Source: Nereocystis luetkeana (Eukaryota > Sar > Phaeophyceae > Laminariales > Laminariaceae). From it: a stretch of 64,000 nucleotides of DNA. Below are positions 58,501-64,000 of the stretch, in pieces. The stretch spans positions 682,001 through 746,000 of the forward strand of contig JARUPZ010000037.1 in the NCBI GenBank assembly GCA_031213475.1, read 5' to 3'. Every line of letters starts with the position of its first letter. Position 1 is the stretch's first letter. The position numbers and the translations under genes are program-made. The notes under the pieces are model-generated. The model worked only from the letters and a program-made list of their open reading frames with translations. It had not been told where the DNA came from and did no database searches.

Positions 58501-59660
58501 TTCCTTCGGTTTTTCGTCGTATGATATACAGCGAGCTTGGCGGTTGTACGGTTCCGCGCGGAACGGTTCGGTGGGCATGTGGCCATGCACTGCCACGTCA
58601 ACTCCCACAGCGACACCGGGGTCATGGCTGTGGGCAACATTGTGGGGGGACAAGAGGCTAACGATGACCCTATTGCCCTTGCCGCCGGAACCTGCGGGTG
58701 AGGACAACTGCCGCCGATTGGCTATACTTGAACGTCATTGTGGGATTGCGTTGCGTTCCGTTTCGTTTGGGTTCGTAGTAACTTTTGGCGGTTCGATTCG
58801 GTTCGGTTCGGTTGTGTGGCATCCGACCGACCGATTGCCCTTTTTCCCTGATATTTTTCCTTGGTCGTTATCGTTGTCGGTGTCCAGAGTAACGTTATCG
58901 ATATCGTTGTTTTTGCCGCTGCCAATTTGACAATGACCTTTCGTTGCAGATGCGGCTGACTCAACCACACGTATAGTTGACCTCATGTATGTTTGCCCTG
59001 GTAACCTGTCCCCGGAATAATGCAACAATATTTCGTTCTGTTGAGACATGATCAATTCTTGAACATATTCGTTTTCGGATCAGCTATGCCAACAACCGCA
59101 CCTATCATAGGGCTAAGGCATACTAGCCATCACTACCACTATGCCATAGCCGAACTAGGGTTGGCGTTCGGCGTTTATTTCTTTTTTTCCTTCATGCTCG
59201 ACGCTTGCTGGTCGACCCAGTTGCACTGCTCTAGCGAGGGGCAAATATTGTCCAATTCATGTGTTGTGGCAGTGGTCTGTTGGAAGTATACCCTTCTCCC
59301 TGCAGGCAGCGTCTGACATCCCACCCCCCGCCGCCCGCTCCCTCACCCCACAGCACCGAGGCAGTGGCCGGTTTCGGCTACAACCTTCAGTCGACCGGCG
59401 CCACACCCTCCCCCACCACAGTCGCTGAAAGGTCCGAGCAATCCGGTATAGACGCTAACGGTGGCGGTTCAGACGGCAAGGACACCTCGTGGTGGGTCGC
59501 AGCGGCTGTTGGTGCCGGGGTGGGCTTGGGCATCGTCGTCCTCGGTGGCCTTCTAATCTCTCGATTCGGCAAGAAGCGTACCGCTGTTGCAAAGCCGTCC
59601 GCTGTGAATGCTGGGGATGGGGGTGAAACCGCCAACGAGACCAAGGCGGAGCCAGCGTGA
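28540..59660 (+). CDS. Secreted fusion: GSDH-like quinoprotein propeller + PKD + multicopper oxidase + membrane anchor
   Basis: Nineteen exons: 28540-28860, 39548-39645, 41005-41224, 42349-42480, 43098-43303, 44074-44222, 45044-45174, 46766-46880, 48105-48223, 50604-50798, 51955-52230, 53159-53369, 53792-53976, 54587-54663, 55611-55829, 56439-56594, 57318-57592, 58532-58697 and 59354-59660. All phases agree and total 1186 codons including TGA. Signal peptide ~1-34; glucose/sorbosone dehydrogenase-like propeller ~40-490 (LGLLNFRLHPDW, SNHHGGGGMAF, KGFRNPFR, GNHGWPCIEG); PKD 498-562; Pro/Thr/Ala linker; multicopper oxidase ~620-1083 with all four copper motifs; stalk; membrane helix ~1130-1153 and a short basic tail. 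Predicted topology places both enzyme domains outside the cell or in the lumen. Propellers of this family can bind PQQ and oxidise sugars; multicopper oxidases reduce O2 to water. Substrates are unknown. The last exon could instead start at 59306, in frame. Confidence 0.88.
29938..31233. mobile_element. ~1.3-kb non-autonomous DNA element with ~150-bp terminal inverted repeats
   Basis: The left arm (29938-30092: TTGTTGTTG, then CTCACATTAACTCTCTGACG and on to CGAGACGAAG) recurs inverted at 31078-31233 with few differences. The interior has no transposase-like frame. A partial third copy of the arm start lies at ~30702-30755. It resembles a foldback or MITE-like element. Confidence 0.75.
31481..31831 (+). 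mobile_element. tRNA-derived SINE, copy 1
   Basis: The head has pol III-like A-box (TGGTTCAAGTGG) and B-box (GGTTCGAGCCC) with a T-arm stem. It is followed by a body containing GCGAGTCGACGAGGGAAG and an A-rich end. The acceptor stem does not pair, so it is not a working tRNA gene. Confidence 0.75.
31866..32038 (-). mobile_element. SINE body, inverted copy
   Basis: Reverse complement of the body of copy 1 (from CATCCCATTCATTATCTTCG to CGACTCGCATCGAA). It sits head to head with copy 1 and forms a long imperfect palindrome. Confidence 0.8.
33005..33180 (+). mobile_element. SINE body, 5'-truncated copy
   Basis: It starts at GATGCGAGTCGACGAGGG and runs to AATGAATGGGATAAGAAAAA. The tRNA-like head is absent, as expected for a 5'-truncated retrocopy. 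Confidence 0.8.
34130..34470 (+). mobile_element. tRNA-derived SINE, copy 2
   Basis: Nearly identical to copy 1 from the A-box onward, including the A-rich spacer and the body. The first bases differ (CCTAATTGGTTC versus CCGGTGGTTC). High identity suggests recent activity. Confidence 0.8.
35891..35989. mobile_element. Palindromic MITE, family A, copy 3
   Basis: Ends TATTACGGGGGGCCATAGTT and its inverse; nearly identical to copy 1 with a ~10-bp internal deletion. Confidence 0.85.
37443..37541. mobile_element. Palindromic MITE, family B
   Basis: The ends TTTAACCCCTTTAGAACCGC and its near-inverse (GCGGTTCTAAAAGGGTTAAA) enclose GGGGACAAACTACTTGAAAT. Unrelated to family A. Confidence 0.75.
38551..38597. 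repeat. Pentanucleotide repeat (TACAC)n
   Basis: About nine TACAC units in tandem inside the first intron of the fusion gene. Confidence 0.9.
39143..39275 (+). mobile_element. SINE body, old diverged copy
   Basis: It shares GCGAGTCGACGAGGAAAG, a CTCGCG-AAAATG core and GAAGAGCCTGCTA with the other bodies but carries many substitutions. Confidence 0.6.
39287..39404. mobile_element. Palindromic MITE, family A, copy 4 (diverged)
   Basis: Starts TATTACGAGGGGCCATAGT and ends CCATGGTCCACCGTAATA; carries a TACCTGGTACCAGGTA palindrome inside. Confidence 0.7.
40300..40406. mobile_element. Palindromic MITE, family A, copy 5
   Basis: TACGGGGGACCATATTTAAT to TATGGTCCCCCGTAATA, in intron 2 of the fusion gene. 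Confidence 0.8.
44610..44689. repeat. 40-bp tandem duplication
   Basis: Two copies of a 40-bp AT-rich unit beginning GCTAGTACTATTCATACTTT, in the intron between exons 6 and 7 of the fusion gene. Confidence 0.85.
46975..47083. mobile_element. Palindromic MITE, family A, copy 6
   Basis: TATTACGGGGGACCATAGTT to AACTATGGTCCCCCGTAATA, with near-perfect arms, in the intron after exon 8. Confidence 0.85.
47713..47804. mobile_element. Palindromic MITE, family A, copy 7 (degraded)
   Basis: The left arm is TATTTCGGGGGACTGTAGTA; the right arm is eroded. It directly abuts copy 8. Confidence 0.65.
47805..47913. mobile_element. Palindromic MITE, family A, copy 8
   Basis: TATTACGAGGGACCATAGTT to AACTATGATCCCCCGTAATA, immediately after copy 7 in the same intron. 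Confidence 0.8.
49701..49825. mobile_element. Palindromic MITE, family A, copy 9
   Basis: TATTACGGGGGACCACAGTA to CCCCCCCGTAATA; the centre is expanded by short palindromes including TACCTGGTA and TATTAATA. Confidence 0.75.
50476..50545. repeat. Decayed duplicate of the PKD exon's 5' edge
   Basis: The segment with TTGCCTTTTGATGTTACCC and its upstream T-rich tract copies the acceptor region and start of the PKD exon (50577-50640). The acceptor AG is lost (GGAATTGCC instead of GCAGTTGCC). Confidence 0.6.
50604..50798 (+). other. PKD domain exon
   Basis: A single 195-nt exon (phase 0 at both ends) encodes LEVTLDASNSSDAEG, then LNWDCEGDGKF and an ending with TYAEDGAFEATVQATNS. This matches the PKD fold pattern (DASxSxDxDG, W-D-x-G-DG, YxxxGxYxVxxxVTN). 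Such Ig-like modules act as extracellular spacers. It bridges the dehydrogenase-like and oxidase parts. Confidence 0.8.
51099..51395. repeat. 11-bp satellite (ACTCAAGAGAT)n
   Basis: About 25 head-to-tail units with late variants (AGGAGAT, ATCCAAGAGAT). Because 11 is not a multiple of 3, every frame reads the same 11-residue repeat (RYSRDTQEILK). It is intronic, between the PKD exon and the first oxidase exon; the open frames are considered a by-product. Confidence 0.9.
55015..55116. mobile_element. Palindromic MITE, family B, diverged copy
   Basis: GGACTGCAGTCCCGTTTTAA and GACAAACTACT, with a partly inverted right end (GACTGCGCTCCTAAAGGGGTT), match the 37.4-kb element. Confidence 0.55.
55434..55535. 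mobile_element. Palindromic MITE, family A, copy 10
   Basis: TATTCCGGGGGACCATAGTT to AAGTCCCCCGTAATA, in the intron upstream of oxidase exon 55611-55829. Confidence 0.8.
57700..57835. repeat. Short (GACCC)n / GGGTC repeat patch
   Basis: Clusters of CCCGACCCGACCCG on one side and CGGGTCGGGTC on the other give hairpin potential. It lies in the intron after exon 17. Confidence 0.6.
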
Positions 59661-62600
59661 AGAGGGAGAGGATTACGTCCGTCCGTCCGTCCGCTACGTG
59701 AATGCTTTATAGCGCCAACGCTACGAGGTTAGGAGAGGTCTGTTCGTAGTTAAGAGGTAACGCTACAAGGTGTGGGAAGGTCTATTCATAGTTGATAGCT
59801 TTTGGAGGCGTTTTTATGGGGTTGCAATGTTGTGGTGCATGGTACCGTGCGTTCTTTCCCTTTTTAGGTGCGATGGAAATTTGTGGCCAGTGGGGGTGCA
59901 CTACTTTTGCGGAATAAGAGTCGAATCGGTCCGATCTTGTTCGGGTTTTTTCGATTCGGTTCGATTAGGGTGTCTAAATCTGTTTTTGGGGGTCGTGGGG
60001 TGTTTTTTTATGTGTGTTGTTGTGGGTAATGAGGGTTGTGTGAAGGTATGTAGGGTGTTGAAAACACATTTATTTCGCGAAGAAAGCGACATTCCGCCGT
60101 GCGTACGTCGTAGATTATTGGAGTGAATAGCGGTACTATTTTGCTCCGCTTGTAGCACATTGCCTTGGTATCTGCTTGCGGCCACTGCAGCTACTCGCTG
60201 GAGGTAGCGTTCGTCGTGGCTGTCCATTCCGTCCGTTTTCAGCTCAACGCAGAAGCGTTTCTCGTTTGCTCCTCTGATAACGCCACAGCGCCAGACGCTG
60301 GCCAGCAAAATGTTCTGCTCTTGAGCATGAGAGTGAATTGTGCGAAAAATCGGCGAAGTAGAAAGTTAGCACATGCAGAGAGGAGTAGACCACTACACAA
60401 TGAATAGCATCGTGTCGTTGTTTTCGTAGCCCACGCCCCCCCCCCACCCTCCCCTTGAAGCAAGGAGGACGTTTTGTACTGGTGGCAAGGAACCTTAACT
60501 TTGCTTTGCTATGCTTTGTGTGTAGGGGCACTACGTACAGCAGCGGCATCACCGACGGCCTTGGTCGTTGGTTGGTTCGCCGCGTTGTCCCTTTAACCAG
60601 TGCAGTTGGTCCACAATTTTGGCAGTTTGATACGCCTCTCTCGCCACAAAGATCCGTTGAAGATCCGTTGATTCACGTGGGAGCATTTGCCTCGTCAAGA
60701 TGACCGCGGAATGCACTGTTGCCATAGTCATGGCCTCTAATGTTTATGGCCTCTTGGAGTTGAGAGTTATATTTGTAATGAGGTGCAGCCTATTAAAATT
60801 GATCTTGGTAGTTGAGCTCTGGTGCTCTCACCTATGGATTGCAGCATCTACTCCACATGCATACGTACTCTCGGTATGTCTGCAATTTCCCGAGTTTGGA
60901 CATGGTGATGAGACTCTTTACTCGAACCACGGGGTAACTTTTGCGGCGGACGAGATACACCCGCGTTTGGTGAAGGCGTTCTCCTGGACGTGACGTCAAA
61001 TTTTGCAAGGCGTGTTGATTTTTGTAGGGGTAATGGTTGATTATCGATTGATTGTTGATGGGTTGTTGATTTCACGAATTATGGCGGCTTGCCGGTTTCT
61101 TTTATCCAAAATGTTTCGTTTTTTTGTGTTCCTGTTTTTTTTTGTGTGTGTGTGCGTGTGTGTGTGTTTTTTTGTTTTTGTCCCTCATTCTCTCGGCACC
61201 TAGCGGTGTGCGATTGGTTTGGTGCGGTTGTATTTTTTCCGACGCTATACGTATATTATAGCAGTACTCAGTAGGAGAGTTGCGTCGCTGTTGGAGGAAG
61301 TGTTGCTGCGTTCAAGGCTACAGAGCCCGTTGTTTATGTTTTGGGTTGTGGTTGTATCTGTGGCAGCACCATAAAACGGTTGGTTCATTGATCGATTGGT
61401 TGGTTGGTCGATCGGTTGTGTTTGGTGGTGTGCCTATGTGTGATGTGTCAGCTGCCGGCGCCGTGCAAGAGCCCGCATGCTTTTTTGCTTCTTATGTTGT
61501 CTTATCTTTTGTGTTTTGTCATCTCATTGCGACCACAGACAACTACGTTATTATTTGTATTTTGAGCGCTCCTCCAATCATCGTCCATAACAACATCGTC
61601 AGGGAGAAACGTGCGGTAGATATTTCGTTCGAGCGATCAATGCTTTTGTCGGTTTTTACGTTTGCTTGGTCTGGGAGGAATGTGTTGGGTGATATTTCGT
61701 TGGAGCGATTCATGTTTCGTCGATTTTGATGTTTGCTTCGTCAGGGAGATGTGGGGTAGTGTGTTTTTAGTGTTTAGTCACTGTTTTTAGTCTCTATGGC
61801 CTTTCAGAGGGGAGCCACTGTGGCCGGGTTTTTGTTTTTCGTTATCACCGCCCGTGACTGACCGTGACTGAGTTACCACTGAGTTACCACGAGTCGAATG
61901 CAAACGTTGTGCGGCGGGGGTGTCGCTCACGACTGCGTAGCTTGTCGTTGTCGGCTGATGGTCTGATTGCTCGCATGATTGATCGATTGGTCGGTTGGTT
62001 GATTGGTTGACTCGTTGGCTGTTTAACTCGTTACTTGGTTGGTCGGTCGGTCGATCGGTTGGTTGTTACAGCCACGCCGTATGGTTGGAATGTTTCACTT
62101 TGTTTGCTCTGATGTTCTGTTCTGTTCTGTTCTTAGGGGGATGGTGGTTCGAGTGTAAGAGGGAGAAACCGGATCACTAGTTGCTCTCGTTGTTGTACCT
62201 TGCTCGTTGCATGTACTTTTATATACAGTGCGCGGTTCGATGACGCTACGTCTTGCCGAGGTCATGTGTCACCTCGAACGAGTTGTCGCATCATATCATA
62301 CACATCAAAGGTCAAAATGAGCCTTTTTTTCTTTGTACGCATAATAGTATTAGTACTTGGTATTATGTTTTCTGCACGGCCGCCCAACGAAGCTACCGCT
62401 GCCCCGCTTTTGAAGCTAAATAGAGCTATGAGGAGGACAGTAGTGGGAGGGTCAGCCTTAAACTCTTGGGATCTGACACGACCATGAATTAATTGTGTTT
62501 TTCACTATGCTTCTCATTTTCTAGAGTTTCGTCCCGCGTCGGAAGGATGCTACGCGTATTGCGTATGGATGATGATGGATGATTGATGTTGTGGTGGTGT

Positions 62601-63039
62601 TTAGTACCACAATAACTTCTGCCAACCATACCCTGCGGCGGTTATCTCCTTGTGGTTACCGTTACCGCCATGATGAACTTGGAAGTATTGTAGTTGGAAT
62701 ATTAGCGCTCTACCCCGTGTGCTGTGTGCGCAGCGATAATTTATCATTGTTTGCGTTGTTGGAATGAGCCAACTTGAGAGGGGAAAATTCACTGAAAAAA
62801 AGTGACGATTATACCGTCATTGCCCCCACAGAACTCACGAGATTGGGGGGTGATACAACTGTACAAGTACAGTAGGTGCTGGATATGCCAGGGGCGCAGC
62901 ATGATCCTACCTCTGTTGTACTTCGAGACGTTCACACAGTATTCGTGAAAGGTTGATATGATCAAACTTACACGTACTGTAGGAGTACCTATTAAAACAG
63001 TACATACACAACAAGTAGTCGTACCTGGTATATGTTTTG
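59661..63039. other. 3' flank of the fusion gene, no gene seen
   Basis: This probably begins with a long 3' UTR. It includes TG-rich and GATTGGTTGG-rich stretches (~61380-62070) but no frame with both splice sites and family similarity. A minus-strand frame around 60150-60308 looks somewhat exon-like but could not be assigned. Confidence 0.4.
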
Positions 63040-63690
63040 GTTGCTATCTCGGGGGTAGAGCAGGTGCAGCCAGCCTTTGGAGGGCAACTCTGATCGAATC
63101 GCTGCAGTCTCAATGCCTCTGGGGGGCGACATGGCCATTCCCCACAAGCAAGCGTGGGCAATCTCAATGCCTCTGGTGGGTAGCATGCTGTTCCACCTTC
63201 AGCGGGGGCAATGTCAATGTGCCTCCAGAGGCTGCCCATTCTCATAGACCTCCACCTGAATAACTGTTTCCCACGGCGCTCCAGAGCGAACGGCACCCAA
63301 ACAATCTAGAGGCTAGCATTTAGTAGAGACCTCCAGCCGTCGCATCAGAAAAGAGCTCCCTATAGAGGGGCGAAACCTCATACCCTAGACAATCGCCAAC
63401 GCGCTCTGGAGGGTGAAATGCCGACCCCGCTCAAGTGTGTCCAATATAAACCCCTCTAGAGGGTTGAAACGGCCGTTGCCCTCCTCTGGAACAAACCTGC
63501 CACACGGCCCTCCAGCGGTATATAGACAACCCACTCTAGAGGCTAGCGCACATGCCAAGCCCGTATAGGGTACCAAAGGAAAAATCCTCCCTTTGGAGGG
63601 CGGAAGACCTGACCCTCCAAGCCTCAAACACCCTCTGGAGGGTGGCCTTGCCCTCTGGAGGGTCAAACTGTTCCCTGGAGGGTTTTTGGG
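63040..63690. repeat. Cluster of degenerate CCTCYRGAGG palindromes
   Basis: More than a dozen variants of CCCTCTGGAGGGT, CCTCTAGAGG and CCCTCCAGAGG occur in both orientations at irregular 20-60 bp intervals. No coding frame is convincing. Confidence 0.7.
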
Positions 63691-63860
63691 GGTAGCCGAT
63701 TGGCCACGTGTGCGAATATTCCGCACTAAAACCTACCTAGTACAGAGTAAAATAGTTTAGTGTCAGTCAAGGCATATGCCAAGGCGGAGTTATAGTTGCT
63801 GTCTGTCAAGGAAGGGTTAACGTACATCAAAGATTGAAGAGAAGGGAAGTACTATTAATA

Positions 63861-63895
63861 CTACTCCTACTACTACTACTACTACTACTACTACT
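63861..63895. repeat. (CTA)n microsatellite
   Basis: About eleven CTA units with one CTC interruption. Confidence 0.9.
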
Positions 63896-64000
63896 GTATA
63901 TGCCAGGTATACACATACTTAAAGTTACCCTTTTCCTAAAATCACTTGATCATAAGCACCTGCCTCACGCTCAGCGAGTCTCCCACGATTTTTTGTCGCT

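Larger units (their letters stand above)
51955..58697 (+). other. Multicopper oxidase exons (exons 11-18)
   Basis: Exon 11 carries a Pro/Thr/Ala linker and the first strand (TRGFNGQ), continued by IPGPTMRMEACQTYQV. Copper motifs: IHTHGLH (exon 12), GTFWYHPHHHGS (exon 13), EQHPFHLHVNHM (exon 17) and HCHVNSHSDTGVM (exon 18). Exon 15 gives HYLVSGQVVPTIEM of the middle cupredoxin domain, and the 16/17 junction restores RPYYLEDL. All type 1, 2 and 3 His/Cys ligands are visible. By alignment with the CueO-type HEDTGMM end, the type 1 axial position is Val rather than Met. Confidence 0.88.

Noticed and set aside
59901..60308. Minus-strand frame beginning ASVWRCGVIRGANEKRF
   Set aside because: It looks partly exon-like, but no family, partner exon or clear donor and acceptor pair could be found.

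Overview
The window is nuclear DNA from an intron-rich eukaryote, most likely a brown alga (Ectocarpus-like) or a related photosynthetic stramenopile. The evidence is GC-rich, mostly short exons separated by long introns, a probable stramenopile-type bipartite plastid presequence, and large spacers full of short repeats, MITE-like palindromes and tRNA-derived SINEs. The species assignment is inference. No prokaryotic-style operon, rRNA gene, intact tRNA gene or CRISPR array was seen.

Three genes can be supported. (1) Bases 1-4935, plus strand: the 3' part of an FG-repeat nucleoporin with two RanBP2-type zinc fingers, in three exons with matching phases. (2) About 27510 down to 9542, minus strand: an ABC-F (two-ATPase, no membrane domain) protein. 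Fifteen exons from 21616 to 9542 join in frame. A separate upstream exon (27510-27229) carries a signal/transit-like leader, and the link between the two is unresolved. Three of its introns start with GC rather than GT. (3) Bases 28540-59660, plus strand: a 31-kb gene with 19 exons whose phases all agree, giving about 1185 residues. It encodes a signal peptide, a glucose/sorbosone-dehydrogenase-like beta-propeller, a PKD domain, a multicopper oxidase and a C-terminal membrane anchor. This extracellular two-enzyme redox fusion is the most interesting object in the window.

Layout: genes 1 and 2 converge on a 4.6-kb spacer that holds a 352-bp tandem duplication. Genes 2 and 3 diverge from a 1.0-kb spacer that probably holds both promoters. 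The first intron of gene 3 is 10.7 kb long and holds a terminal-inverted-repeat element, several SINE copies (two head to head) and a MITE. The last 4.3 kb has no supported gene but contains a cluster of degenerate CCTCYRGAGG palindromes.

The three genes show no evident shared pathway. Introns and spacers, but not exons, are studded with short palindromic words (TACCTGGTA, ATTAATA, TACTGCTGTA) and ten copies of a ~105-bp palindromic MITE.
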